Positions 25,080 to 38,630 are shown, numbered from the stretch's first letter. The stretch: 64,000 nucleotides of DNA from Lolium rigidum (GCF_022539505.1 NC_061510.1:274742330-274806329), one strand, 5' to 3'. Numbers and translations: made by a program. The notes: generated from the sequence alone by a model not told the origin.

Positions 25080-26212
25080 ATCCTTCCTCATGATATTGTC
25101 AACATAGAGTAATATAACAAGTACAATATGCAAGTATGTAGGAATCAATGCACAGTTCACACGAGTGTTTGCTTCTTGAGGTGGATAGAGATAGGTGAAC
25201 TGACTCAACATCAAAAAGAATGGTCCTTCAAAGAGGGAAGCATCGATTGCTATATTTGTGCTAGAGCTTTTATTTTGAAAACATGAAACAATTTTGTCAA
25301 CGGTAGTAATAAAGCATATGAGTTATGAAAATTATCTCTTACAAGTTGCAAGCCTCATGCATAGTATACTAATAGTGCCCGCACCTTGTCCTAATTAGCT
25401 TGGACTACCGGATCTTCGCAATGCACATGTTTTAACCAAGTGTCACAAAGGGGTACCTCTATGCCGCTTCGTACAAAGGTCTAAGGAGAAAGCTCGCATT
25501 GGATTTCTCGCTATTGATTATTCTCAACTTAGACATCCATACCGGGACAACATAGACAACAGATAATGGACTCCTCTTTAATGCATAAGCATGTGGCAAC
25601 AATTATCATTCTCATATGAGATTGAGGATATGTGTCCAAAACTGAAACTTCCACCATGAATCATGGCTTTAGTTAGCGGCCCAAAGTTCTTCTCTAACAA
25701 TATGCATGCTCCAACCATAAAGGTGGTAGATCTCTCTTACTTCAGACAAGACGGACATGCATAGCAACTCACATGATATTCAACAAAGAATAATTGATGG
25801 CGTCCCCAGAAGCATGGTTATCGCAAAACAAGCAACTTAATAAGAGATAAAGTGCATAAGTACATATTCAATACCACAATAGTTTGTAAGCTATTTGTCC
25901 CATGAGCTATATATTGCAAAGGTGAATGATGGAATTTTAAAGGTAGCACTCAAGCAATTTACTTTGGAATGGCGGATAAATACCATGTAGTAGGTAGGTA
26001 TGGTGGACACAAATGGCATAGTGGTTGGCTCAAGTATTTGGGATGCATGAGAAGTATTCCCTCTCGATACAAGGTTTAGGCTAGCAAGGTTGTTTAAAGC
26101 AAACACAAGTATGAACCGGTACAGCAAAACTCACATAAAAGACATATTGAAAGCATTATAAGACTCTATACCGTCTCCATTGTTGTACCTTTTATCATTA
26201 TATCGAAGCCAA
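25080..26212. repeat. Athila-type untranslated segment inside gypsy C
   Basis: From about 25086 (ATTGTCAACATAGAGTAATA) and again from about 25928 to 26180 the sequence closely matches 32092-32270 and 32688-32935 of element D, in the same orientation. The middle part differs. It is either a truncated nested insertion or a fragment gained by recombination. No LTR or target duplication was seen at its edges. Confidence 0.7.
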
Positions 26213-26877
26213 TCGCTTGAACCGGTTTCCTCTTCTGCAAAATTCACCATCCTCGAAGAAGGTTGCTACACAGGACCAGCCGATGATACTCCAATTGGCT
26301 TTTAGCCGAATGGACCTGGGTTTGATCATGTCTGAGGGAACTATCATGCAGAGCCGGCCGATTTGAACAAAATCGGCTCTCTAGAGGAGAGGACCTTCGG
26401 GGTGAGCTGCCCCCCGAGTTTCTTCAGTCCACTCACCTTGCTGGTCAGATCGGCTCCTTTCCTTTGGCGGATTTGATGCAACCCATCCTTAAGTCGATGT
26501 CTGCGCATCGGCTGTGCTTAAATTTTTTTTTGAATTTTTACGGCCGATTCATGTATCGGCCCCCATGCTTCAATAGAGAATATATCTTGACTTTCTTCAA
26601 ACTCCATATCCTCGTGTTCTATCTTCTATGTGCCCCCCGAGCCGATTCTGTCACTGAATTGATGGTATCGGCTCTTCGAGCACTCGTTAAATCCATGCTG
26701 AACTCGGACGAAGCGTATGTCGAGGATAGTTTTGGCCGATTGAGCTCATGAATCGGCTCTTCCTGGGTACATACTCCGTGGCCTTGGACTTCCTTTATGT
26801 ATGTGCCCCCCGAGCCGAATCTTTCAAGTGATTATCGGCTTCTCGGCCAACTTAAGCTTGTCGTACCACCCACCATG

Positions 26878-27084
26878 TTAATTAGGACGACAGTGAACAC
26901 ATGTGGTGAGAATAATTTTAGCCGATTGCTCGGGAATCGGCTGTCCTTGCAGCTTCGGAGTGGCGTTGCTAGGGTCCTGGTCGTTTATAGCGACGCGCCA
27001 TCGGCCATCCTTTCTCTTCATAAGCACAACATTGGGAGTCCATTCAATGTACCTGTGTGGCCTGATGCACCCGGCGTCCAACAT
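26878..27084 (-). pseudogene. Reverse transcriptase remnant of gypsy C
   Basis: The translation contains MLDAGCIRPHRYIEWTPNVV followed by KRKDGRWRVAIND, which matches the first conserved block of gypsy reverse transcriptase (pattern AG-IRP--Y-EW-SNVV---KKDG-WR). The catalytic YxDD region, RNase H and integrase are all missing downstream. Confidence 0.7.
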
Positions 27085-27612
27085 TCCCCTTGACTTCCTC
27101 GATCTCTTCTAACTCGTCAGCTGATGTAAACCCGTAACCCAGCTTCCCGTCGCCTGCTAAGTCAATGTTGAACACAGGCGAAGCGTACGTTGGGGACAAT
27201 ACTGGCCGATCGCTAAAATCGGCCTTTCTTTTCGTTGCACTGCCCAACGAGGGTTTACGATTTCTTGGTCTCTTATCGCGGTGACGTGACTCGCTGGAGG
27301 GAGGTTCACTACGTCTTGGGTCATAAATCTCTGACGAGATCCTGGTCACTGTGTTTATAACAGCCGATGCTTCTGCATCGGCATCGCCTGGTGCCTGTGC
27401 ATCGCCTTTCGCCTGTTTAGGGCGCCATACTTTCTTTGGCGGGCGCACCTTTGTCTTTAATGTTTGTTGAATTTTCACGGCCAGATCGGGCCGTGCCTTC
27501 CTCAACGTACACAGGTACTGTGCCTCGGCTCCTTCTAAGCTTCGCGGCCCGCTGCACCCTACGCTTTTGAGAATGGCTGAGTCCATCGGGGCACCACCTT
27601 GGCCGGTGATAC

Positions 27613-28386
27613 CTATCGTTTTCTCCATCTCGACTCCTCAAAGTCTTCCTCTTGAGAGGACTCAGCTCGTTTGCTCCGAGGTGGGAGAGGTCCTAGACGC
27701 TCGAACATTGAAACCTCGTTCGCTTTCTTCACGAGTTGTTTGCATTCGGGCAGTTCTCGATTGTCGGTAATCGGCTCATTCCCGAGTCCCAGCGAGTGTC
27801 CGAAGAAGGGACAGTTCCGGTGCTTGTCCATGTTGTCTTGCTCCTTTGACCTCCCTCCGGCGCGACGTTCGTACCCGTCGTTGTGGCCGTTGTTACGACG
27901 ATACCTCCCGTCTGCATCAGACCGATGATCTCCTTGATCGCCTTCGCCGTAGCGGCGACGTCGGTCGTATGGCTGATCGTATTTGCTGAGGAGATGCTCG
28001 GGAAATGGGCGTGGATGCCGTGGGTTTCTCACCTCCTCCTTGGCCAGGTACCGTTTATTGTCGTCTTGGGGCCGGTCACGTGGACCGGCTTCCTCTTTCT
28101 CTTTGCCACGAGAGTGGCTGCTCTCTGCTTGGTCCGCGTTATGGCGAATCACGAACCCCGCCATATTGGCATCGAAAGAGAACCCTGGTTCCCTTATAGA
28201 GTGGCTGAGGTCGACCGTGTTGACGCCAAGCGATGGACGTGTGTCTTCGTCGAGCTTGATGTCGTATGAACGGGTCTTCCCACAGGAGCCGACGAGTTCG
28301 GTTCCGAGGACCGCCTTGACCGTGTTATGCTTCTTCCTGAGCTCGTCAGCCAGGTCCTCGTGCTTGACCGGAGTGCTTTCCGCCAT
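27613..28386 (-). pseudogene. Gag-like ORF of gypsy C (broken)
   Basis: A 257-codon ORF begins about 60 bp after the primer site, where gag is expected. It is rich in charged residues, has an arginine-rich middle (YDRRRRYGEGDQ) and contains CPFFGHS, which resembles a degenerate zinc knuckle. Downstream, the phrase RWCPDGLSHSQKRRVQR lies in another frame (27417-27641) and its continuation KARPDLAVKIQQTLK in a third (27044-27628), so frameshifts break the polyprotein near 27560-27620. The usual capsid domain is not recognisable. Confidence 0.6.
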
Positions 28387-28448
28387 CTCTGATGTGGATG
28401 GCGAGGTGGTTGTCGTCGAAGATGTGTCCCACCGGGCGTGCCAGAATG

Positions 28449-29618
28449 TGTTGGCGTCAGAAACCCACCGGCGGGCAGCGACTGGCCAACACGGTAGAGC
28501 CGGGAATGACTAGGGCTGCGGCTGGCCCCGGTCCCTCGGAGCGACGGCCCGCAAAGCCTCCCGGTCGCGCGCCGATGCCTGGGTCGCAAGGGCGTGCCAC
28601 CCGACCTATACCTGGTCGGGAAGGTGTGGATGATGCCTCGCTTAGTTTCCTGCAGGGGCACACACGTACACGTTAAATACGAGCCTCGATCGGCTCTCGG
28701 GTTGTCTCAGTAAATCGGCTCGGGGAGCCGATTCACCCATGATTCGTCCAAGGTGGCCGAATATATGGTGGTCCTGCTTGATCAACATAAAGCGTATGAG
28801 ATCCACGACGATCTGGGGTTTTCACCGCATAATCGGATCATCCTACTCACGATTGGGCCTCGCGCTCACGCACGGTAAACGTAAGCCAGCCCTAAACAAG
28901 GCCTAAAAACCAACACTAGGTTGATCCTCGGAACGTCCTGTCTAGGGGCAGCAAACTACACCCTGCATGCCGCTGGATCCTCCAACCCTTTGTAAGGCCT
29001 AACTATTGCAGATATTAAACTAATCCTTGACGAATCAAGGATCGACCATAACGGATCAGATCTACTAAACACAGATCAGCGGGGTGCCGCCCTGCACCCA
29101 TGATGAGGCACAAGGACGGCTAGACGCGCAAGGGTTGCACTACGCGAGCATATGATGCTAAGAACGATGCTAACCCTAACGCGTCTATGATAACTACGTT
29201 GCTCGCCATCAAAAACGCTTCGATACGAGCAACGCATGAACAACTAGGCAGGCTTGTGCTGCCTAGATCGCGAGATGCGATCTAGGCAGACATGATGCTT
29301 ACCGGAGGAACCCTCGAGACGAAGGAGTTGGCGATGCGCCGAGATTGGTTTGTGTTGAACGTTGGTTGTTGTTTATTCCATAAACCCTAGATACATATTT
29401 ATAGTCCAGGGGACTTTCTAATGTGGGCGTGCACCAAACCGTGCACGGGTAAAACTCTAACTTCTAAACTAAGATGCGATCTAATATGTTACAGATACAT
29501 GGGCAGTTTAGCCCAACTTGGTAAACAAGGCCGATTCACGTATTTTCTTCCATGTATAATCTTCACGTCCATCTCGATCGCGGCCCACCTCTAGCTCGGT
29601 CAAATTCTGGTGATAACA
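28449..29618 (-). repeat. 5' LTR of gypsy C
   Basis: 1,170 bp, paired with 23825-24992, with the primer site directly inside it. Confidence 0.92.
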
Positions 29619-30290
29619 GGCGCCTAGCTGACATGGCCGATGAAGAGGACGCGGTTGACATAGCCAATCTGCTGCGGGTGAGCATCCGAATATATCGGGT
29701 CCGTAATGTCGGGTCCGCGGCAGGCGAGCTCCCGAGTTTGGCGATTGTGCGACAGCGGACCGGTCGGCCGAACAGAGCAGGCAAAGTTTTTTTTTCAATC
29801 TGCAGTTATATTGCGGTGCAAAAACCTGATATTTTTGTATCCGACGGTAAATTTAGACGGGCGACCACGATGACGAGTGTGCGTTGGTGGGTCTGTGACG
29901 AATATGTGCACGGACGAGAATTGATCTTCTTTCCTTCTCCACTTGCTGATTTTTCAATGAGGCTTTTATCTCCACGTACACGCGTGTGTACAGCAGCGTG
30001 TTCCCTTCTTTTCTTGACTCCCTGGTGCCAGCTGCTTCATCTAAAACAGATTGAAAAAATATCCAGGCAGCGCATGCTTCGCCACGGAAAGGCACTGGGA
30101 CAGTAGCAGGATGCACTTCGATTTGGCAGTGTAAGGAAGGCACATATTCCACGGAAAGAACTGCCGGCGGCACAGGACATTGCAAATCCATCGCCAAGAC
30201 CAGAGAATTATGTATGCACGGTAAGTAGAGCTTGATCCTTTCTTTTTCTTTTCTTTGAATGAGCATCCTTGGTTATTCCAGTTGGAGCAT

Positions 30291-31758
30291 TGATGTCTAC
30301 TCACGCTTCTTTTCCTGTAGACAGTGTTGGGCCTCCAAGAGCAGAGGTTTGTAGAACAGCAGCAAGTTTTCCCTTAAGTGGATCACCCAAGGTTTATCGA
30401 ACTCAGGGAGGAAGAGGTCAAAGATATCCCTCTCAAGCAACCCTGCAATCACGATACAAGAAGTCTCTTGTGTCCCCAACATACCTAATACACTTGTCAG
30501 ATGTATAGGTGCACTAGTTCGGCGAAGAAATAGTGAAATACAAGTAGTATGGATGTATATTAGTGGTAATAGCAATCTGAATAAAATATGGCAGCGAGTA
30601 AACATGCAACAGAACAGTAAATAAACGGTGTTTGCAGTATTGGAAACAAGGCCTAGGGATCATACTTTCACTAGTGGAAACTCTCAATATTGATCGCATA
30701 ATAAATAACTTCTTCTCATATGTGCTACATACACTCTTGTTTGATAATGAACACCATTCGTTGCGTAGGATTACACGAACCCTCAATGCCGGAGTCAACA
30801 AGCTCCACAACATTCGATATTCATGTTTAAGTAACCTTAGAGCATAATAGATCTTTGCAAAATAGACCGAGTACTAACATAGCATACACACCGTCACCTT
30901 TACACTATGAAGGGGGAATAAATCACATCAATACTATCATAGCGATAATCAACTCCATAACCTACAAGAGATTATGATCATAATCTACGACAAGAACTAC
31001 ACGATGCACACACTGTCACCATTACACCATGCAGGAGGAATAGACTACTTTAATAACATCACATGAGTAGCACATAGACTAGTAGCGATACAAAGCTCAT
31101 CATATGGATCTCAATCATGTAAAGCAGCTCATGAGATCATTGTATTGGAGTACGAGAGAGAGATTAACCACATAGCTACGGTAGAGCCCTCAGCCCCGGG
31201 GAGAATTACTCCCTCCTCATCATGGGAGCAACGATGGCGGTGAAGATGGCGGTGGAGATGGCTTCCGGGGCAATTCCCGTCCCGGCGGCGTGCCGGAACG
31301 GAGACTTCGTCCCCGAATCTTGATTTCGCGATGGCGGCGGCTCTGGAAGGTTTTCTCGGGTTTCGTTGAACTGGGTCGAGGATTTAGGTCAGGGACGACT
31401 AAATAGGCGAAGAGGCGGAGTCGGAGGGGCCACAGGGGGCCCACACACTAGGGACCTTGGCCGCGCCGCCCTGTGGGGTGGGGCCCCCTGGCTCCCCTCT
31501 GGCCCTTCTTCGGTGCTCTGGAAGCTTCCGGGAATTTTAAGATCTTCGGTGTTGATTTCGTCCGATTCCGAGAATATTTCCTTACTAGGATTTCTGAAAC
31601 CAAAAACAGCAGAAAACAGAATCGGCCCTTCGGCATCTCGTCAATAGGTTAGTTCCGGAAAACGCATAAATATGACGAAAGTATGCATAAAACATGTAGA
31701 TATCATCAATAATGTGGCATGGAACATAAGAAATTATCGATACGTCGGAGACGTATCG
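30291..31758 (-). repeat. 3' LTR of gypsy D
   Basis: 1,468 bp, paired with 36874-38369. GCTTGGGGATGC on the minus strand just inside (31759-31770) serves as purine tract; the same phrase recurs at about 33375 and 33437. Confidence 0.92.
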
Positions 31759-34085
31759 GCATCCCCAAGCTTAGTTCCTGCTCGTCCCGAGCAGTGTAAA
31801 CGATAACAAAGATAATTTCGGAGTGACATGCCATCATAACCTTGATCATACTATTGTAAACACATGTAATGAATGCAGCGATCAAAACAATGGTAAATGC
31901 CATGAGTAAACAAATGAATCATATAGCAAAGACTTTTCATGAATAGTACTTTCAAGACAAACATCAATAAGTCTTGCATAAGAGTTAACTCATAAAGCAA
32001 TAATTTCTTAGTATAGGTATCGAAGCAACACACAGGAAGATTAAGTTTCAGCGGTTGCTTTCAACTTATAACATGTATATCTCATGGATATTGTCAACAT
32101 AGAGTAATATAACAAATGCAATATGCAAGTATGTAGGAATCAATGCACAGCTTCACACAAGTGTTTGCTTCTTGAGGTGGAGAGAAATAGGTGAACCGAC
32201 TCAACATAAAAGTAAAAGAATGGCCCTTCGCGAGAGGGAAGCATCGATTGCTATATTTGTGCTAGAGCTTTGATTTCGAAAACATCAAGAGAGTATAAAA
32301 GTAAAGTTTTGAGAGGTGTTTGTTGTTGTCAACGAATGGTAGTGGGCACTCTAACCTCCTTGCCAGACAAACCTTCAAAGAGCGGCTCCCATTTTATTTT
32401 TATTTTTGGGTGGCACTCCTTCCAACCTTTGCTTTCACAAACCATGGCTAACCGAATCCTCGGGTGCCGTCCAACAATCACATACCATGGAGGAGTGTCT
32501 ATTTTTGTTAATTAATTTGGGACTGGGAATCCCATTGCCAGCTCCTTTTGCAAAAGTATTGGATAAGCGGATGAAGCCACTAGTCCATTGGTGAAAGTTG
32601 CCCAACAAGATTGAAAGATAAACACCACATACTTCCTCATGAGCTATAAAACATTGACACAAATAAGAGGTAATAACTTTTGAATTGTTTAAAGGTAGCA
32701 CTCAAGCAATTTACTTTGGAATGGCGGAGAAATACCATGTAGTAGGTAGGTATGGTGGACACAAATGGCATAGTGGTTCGCTCAAGGATTTGGATGCATG
32801 AGAAGTATTCCCTCTCGATACAAGGCTTAGGCTAGCAAGGTTATTCGAAACAAACACAAGGATGAACCGGTGCATCAAAACTCACATAAAAGACATATTG
32901 TAAACATTATAAGACTTTACACCGTCTTCCTTGTTGTTCAACCCAATACTAGAAATTATCTAGACCTTAGAGAGACCAATTATGCAAACCAAATTTTAGC
33001 AAGCTCTATGTATTTCTTCATTAATAGGTGCAAAGTATATGATGCAAGAGCTTAAACATGAGCACAACAATTGCCAAGTATCAAATTATATATTCAAGAC
33101 ATTCTACCAATTACTACATGTAGCATTTCCCGTTTTCAACCATATAACAATTAACGAAGCAGTTTCAACCTTCGCCATGAACATTAAAAGCTAAGAACAC
33201 ATGTGTTCATACGAACCAGCGGAGCGTGTGTCTCTCCCACACAAGCATTTATTCAAACAAAAATAGAAACAAAAACAAACAGGCGCTCCAAGTAAATTAC
33301 ATAAGATGTGACCGAATAAAAATATAGTTTCAAGAGAAGAAACCTGATAAATTGTCGATGAAGAAGGGGATGCCTTGGGCATCCCCAAGCTTAGACGCTT
33401 GAGTCTTCTTGAAATATGCAGGGATGAACCACCGGGGCATCCCCAAGCTTAGACTTTTCACTCTTCTTGATCGTAGTATATCATCCTCCTCTCTTGACCC
33501 TTGAAAACTTCCTCCACACCAAACTCAAAACAACTCATTAGAGGGTTAGTGCATAATCAAAAACTCACATGTTCAGAGGTGACACAATCATTCTTAACAC
33601 TTCTGGACATTGCACAAAGCTTCTGAAAGTTAATGGAACAAAGAAATCTATCCAACACAGAAAAAGAGGCAATGCGAAATAAAAGGCAGAATTTGTCAAA
33701 ACAGAACAGTCCGTAAAGACGAATTTTAAAATGGCACCAGACTTGCTCAGATGAAAATGCTCATATTGAATGAAAGTTGCGTACATATCTGAGGATCACT
33801 CACGTAAATTGGCATAATTTTCTGAGTTACGTACAGAGAATTAGGCCCAGATTCGTGACAGCAAGAAATCTGTTTCTGTGCAGTAATCCAAATCTAGTAT
33901 GAACCTTACTATCAAAGACTTTACTTGGCACAACAATGCAACAAAACTAAGATAAGGAGAGGTTGCTACAGTAGTAACAACTTCCAAGACACAAATACAA
34001 AATAAAAGTACTGTAGCAAAATAAACACATGGGTTATCTCCCAAAAAGTTCTTTCTTTATAGCCATTAAGATGGGCTCAGTAGTT
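31759..34085 (-). other. Long non-coding 3' region of element D
   Basis: 2.3 kb between the gag stop and the 3' LTR. The region has no ORF with a retroviral motif. Parts of it (32090-32270 and 32690-32940) recur inside element C. Confidence 0.7.
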
Positions 34086-36623
34086 TTAATGATGCACTCG
34101 CAAGAAATAAGTGTTGAGGCAAAAGAGATCATCAAGAAGCAAATTAAAAACACATTTAAGTCTAACCCACTTCCTATGCAAAGGAATCTTGTACACGAAT
34201 GAATTCATGAAGAACAAAGTGACAAGCATAATAGGATAAAACACGAGTAACTTCAAGATTCTCAACATAAAGAGGGGAAACTTAATATTATTAAGATGCC
34301 TATAACCATGTTTCCCTCTCTCATAATAACTTTCAGTAGCATCATTGATTAAATCCACAATATACCCGTCACTTAAAACATTCTTATCATGGTTCATGTG
34401 CATAGAAGTATCATTAATTTTGGCATAAGAAGAGTTCTTCTCATTAATAGTAATTGGAGCAAAATTATTATCAAGAATTTGAACATGGTAAACAAGTTGC
34501 ATACTAAGGGAATGGTTTTTGGCAAGCCCATCATAACTATGACAAGTTTCATAAGGATAATTGTAACATATGTCATATACATCTCTATAGCAATTATCTA
34601 AACCAGAATATGTAATATCATCATTTTCACTAAAAGTAGAGGTCTCAAATATAGGATCTTCAAGCACAACATCCCCAAGCTTAGAGCTTTCAATATCATC
34701 GTTTAAGGGGACATGAATAATGCTATCATCATTACTTTCATAATCAGTACCAAAGAGATTTCCAATATCAAAGGTAGTGTGCTCATCCAAATCATGATCA
34801 CTAATATGGGTAAAGGGTATAGGAAGATCATTGTATTCAGATTCATTATCATAATAATCATTAGGAGCAACATACTTACGGTTACCTAGCGTTATCTCAT
34901 TCACGCGGGGATATGCCGTTACCTCTTTCTTTTTATTCTCCTTCTTCTTCTTCTTCTTCTTCTTCTTATTCGTTCCCTTCTTCTTCTTCTTTTCCTTCTC
35001 CTCGTTCCCTTCTTTAGGGGGAAGAGGCTTGAAGGGTGGCTTGTCCGCATAACCTGATTTATTTTCAGAAACAATAGAAGAAACTTGGGAGGATCCTTCC
35101 TTTTCATTAATTAGTTGAAAACACACAGCGGTCCTATCATATTTTGGCAAGGTGTCATCTTCTAAAATATTTTGTATGTAAGTGTTTGTATGGCTATTAT
35201 CAATGCAATAAGAAAAACACCCATGCAGGACATCATCAATATCAAGATCACTCATATGTAACAAAGAGATTTTTCTTGAGAGCTCTTCACACCACAAAAA
35301 TAAAGTAAGTTCATCATGCTGATTAGGAGTAATTTCATCATCACAATACAAATTTGCAGCACTCATTGGGTTCAAATTATCATTGGAGGAGCATTGAAAA
35401 TTAAAATGACCCACTTCATGGCAAACTTCACAAATAAAAGGATAGAGGGCACAAACTTTTTTACCAAGATCATCTAGAGTCCTAGCCCACTTTCTAGTTT
35501 TTTCATTAATATGGTGGATACAATATTCATCTTCGATTTGATTAATTCCACAAGGTCTATGCATTCCACAAAAATTAACATGCTTATAGGAAATAGCATT
35601 CTTAGGAGTTTGAGCATGCTTATTGCAATCATTAACAACAATTTCATTCTTCATGCAAGCCTCTTTAAAAGGTTCATGATACTTATCAAAATTCTTTTTA
35701 GGCAATTCAAAATGAGAAGCAAAGGCTTTATAAAGATTTGCAGCAACTTGAGAGTCAAGACCATAAGTAGCACTCATATCTCGAAATTTATCAGTATCCA
35801 TAAAAGTTTCAATGCATTCATAATCATAATTTATACCTGACTCTTCACCTTCGTTGTTCTCCCAATCTTCAGCGTTCTTCTGATTCCGATTAAGAAGGTC
35901 CCATTTAAACTCTTCTTTATTGCGCGTGAATGAGCCAGAACAAGTAGTATCCAGCAAGGTTTTATCCTGAAAAGAAAGTCTTGCATAGAAATTATCAATG
36001 ATAACATTACCAGGAAGCTCATGATTGGGGAATTTGAGAATTAAGGACTTCAATCTCTCCCATGCTTGGGCAATACTCTCTCCATCATGAGGCTAGAAAT
36101 TATATATACGGTTTCGATCTTTGTGAATTTCACTTGGAGGATAGAACTTGGAATAAAATAGAGGCACAATATCCTTCCAATCAAGAGAGCGCCCGTCCTT
36201 CAGCAGTTTATACCAATGCGCCGCTTCACCGGATAGCGACATAACAAATAATTTCTTCCTAACTTCATCCATTGAAATACCTGCACACTTGAATAACCCG
36301 CATAATTCATGCAAAAACAGTAAATGATCTTCAGGATGAACAGTTCCATCCCCTTCATAGCGGTTATCCATAACACGTTCAATAATTTTCATGGGTATTT
36401 TATATGAAATACTTTCAGTAGGTGGTTTTAAAATATCACAAACATCATTAGAGTTATCGCATATGGGAGATAAAATATTATCAGAGCAAATTTTCTCCCC
36501 TAAAGATGGGAAGCTAAAAAGATCACAAAAACTAGCTTCCCCAAGCTTAGACTTCTCCATAGCATTAGCAGTAATTGCATTCATACTAATAACATTGCTA
36601 CTAGCATGCAAATAAGGTTCCAT
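34086..36623 (-). pseudogene. Athila-type gag of element D, split by one stop codon
   Basis: One reading frame of 846 codons is interrupted only by a TAG at 36095-36093. The upstream 176 codons contain the capsid-type block (DGTVHPEDHLLFLHELCG, then LSGEAAHWY) of the retrotransposon gag family. The downstream part (from 36053 in the same frame) carries a zinc knuckle CEVCHEVGHFNFQC of the form CX2CX4HX4C. It also has a lysine run coded by an AAG/AAA microsatellite (34920-34990), an acidic stretch and a hydrophobic C-terminal tail. Apart from the nonsense codon the frame is open, so the change is probably recent. Gag would package element RNA; no pol follows. Confidence 0.85.
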
Positions 36624-36873
36624 AGGTTTTTAATTTTCGCATCAAACAATTCTAAATCAGGAAAAAGATTAAAAAGCTCACTAAATTTTTTGTTGTTTTC
36701 CATTATGCCTAACTAGTGAAAATAAAAACAAAAAACAAAAAGATGCAATTGCAGGATCTAAAGGAAATAGCTTCGAGTACTTACAACGGCGCCGGAAAAT
36801 AGCTTAGTAGCCGAGATCCGGAGTGTGAGTACCTTTTACCTTTCCTCCCCGGCAACGGCACCAGAAAATAGCT

Positions 36874-38369
36874 TGATGTCTAATCACGCTTCTTTTCCTG
36901 TAGACAGTGTTGGGCCTCCAAGAGCAGAGGTTTGTAGAACAACAGCAAGTTTTCCCTTAAGTGGATCACCCAAGGTTTATCGAACTCAGGGAGGAAGAGG
37001 TCAAAGATATCCCTCTCAAGCAACCCCTGCAATCACGATACAAGAAGTCTCTTATGTCCCCAACACACCTAATACACTTGTCAGATGTATAGGTGCACTA
37101 GTTCGGCGAAGAAATAGTGAAATACAAGTAGTATGGATGTATATGAGTGGTAATAGCAATCTGAATAAAATATGGCAGCGAGTAAACATGCAACAGAACA
37201 GTAAATAAACGGTGTTTGCAGTATTGGAAACAATGCCTAGGGATCATACTTTCACTAGTGGAAACTCTCAATATTGATCGCATAATAAATAACTTCTTCT
37301 CATATGTGCTACATACACTCTTGTTTGATAATGAACACCATTCGTTGCGTAGGATTACACGAACCCTCAATGCCGGAGTTAACAAGCTCCACAACATTCG
37401 ATATTCATGTTTAAGTAACCTTAGAGCATAATAGATCTTTGAAAAATAGACCGAGTACTAACATAGCATACACACTCGTCACCTTTACACTATGAAGGGG
37501 GAATAAATCACATCAATACTATCATAGCGATAATCAACTCCATAACCTACAAGAGATTATGATCATAATCTACGACAAGAACTACACGATGCACACACTC
37601 GTCACCATTACACCATGCAGGAGGAATAGACTACTTTAATAACATCACATGAGTAGCACATAGACTAGTAGCGATACAAAGCTCATCATATGGATCTCAA
37701 TCATGTAAAGCAGCTCATGAGATCATTGTATTGGAGTAGAGAGAGAGAGATTAACCACATAGCTACGGTAGAGCCCTCAGCCCCAGGGGAGAATTACTCC
37801 CTCCTCATCATGGGAGCAGCGATGGCAGTGAAGATGGCGGTGGAGATGGCTTCCGGGGGCAATTCCCCGTCCCGGCGGCGTGCCGGAACGAGACTTCTGT
37901 CCCCCGAATCTTGATTTCGCGATGGCGGCGGCTCTGGAAGGTTTTCTCGGGTTTCGTCGAACTGGGTCGAGGATTTAGGTCAGGGACGACTAAATAGGCG
38001 AAGAGGCGGAGTCGGAGGGGCCACAGGGGGCCCACACACTAGGGGGGCGCGCCCCCCCCCCCCCTTGGCCGCGCCGCCCTGTGGGGTGGGGGCCCCCTAG
38101 CTCCACTCTGGCCCTTCTTCGGTGCTCTGGAAGCTTCCGGGAATTTTAAGATCTTCGGTGTTGATTTCGTCCGATTCCGAGAATATTTCCTTACTAGGAT
38201 TTCTGAAACCAAAAACAGCAGAAAACAGCAACTGGCCCTTCGGCATCTCGTCAATAGGTTAGTTCCGGAAAACTCATAAATATGACAGAAAGTATGCATA
38301 AAACATGTAGATATCATCAATAATGTGGCATGGAACATAAGAAATTATCGATACGTCGGAGACGTATCA
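36874..38369 (-). repeat. 5' LTR of gypsy D
   Basis: 1,496 bp. It is slightly longer than its partner owing to small indels, notably a C-run at about 38050-38064. Confidence 0.92.
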
Positions 38370-38630
38370 AGCATGTTTCCAGTTGGATCGGAGACAGTTT
38401 TCTTTTGCCCTTCTTTTCTTTTGGTAGCTTCCGCTCGAGACTGCCTTTGCAGAGATCATAACGTGATGAAGTAGATGACGAAACGCCAGATCCGACGAAA
38501 CGCCAGATCTGATCTGCCAAATTGAACTACACTGTTCGCCAGATGCAATCTGGATGATGTTGATGATGAACTTGACGGATCCCACCGGATGACGAAATCC
38601 AGCGTCGCGCTTCCCACAGACGGCGCCAAT

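Larger units (their letters stand above)
23825..29618 (-). mobile_element. Gypsy retrotransposon C, nested in A
   Basis: The LTRs at 23825-24992 and 28449-29618 (about 1.17 kb) are very similar, and the flanks carry the duplication GGCGC (23820-23824 and 29619-29623). On the minus strand the 5' LTR is followed by TGGCACGCCCGGTGGGAC within 28448-28425, a common gypsy primer site. AACCAGGGGGCA precedes the 3' LTR as purine tract. The interior of 3.46 kb holds a broken gag-like ORF and a remnant of reverse transcriptase, with no RNase H or integrase. It also holds a 1.1-kb segment related to the Athila-like element D. Rejoining the flanks restores a phrase that also occurs in element A at 13381, confirming the target. 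Confidence 0.92.
30291..38369 (-). mobile_element. Athila-like gypsy retrotransposon D, gag only, nested in A
   Basis: The LTRs at 30291-31758 and 36874-38369 are flanked by the duplication AGCAT (30286-30290 and 38370-38374). On the minus strand the 5' LTR is followed by TGGTGCCGTTGCCGGGGA, the Asp-tRNA-type primer site typical of the Athila lineage. The interior of 5.1 kb contains one gag reading frame (34086-36623) and then about 2.3 kb of non-coding sequence up to the 3' LTR. There is no protease, reverse transcriptase or integrase. The left LTR has lost its terminal A (GTATCG for GTATCA). Confidence 0.93.

Noticed and set aside
27883..28513. Plus-strand ORFs of 128 and 176 codons
   Set aside because: Antisense shadows of the gag-like ORF of gypsy C.
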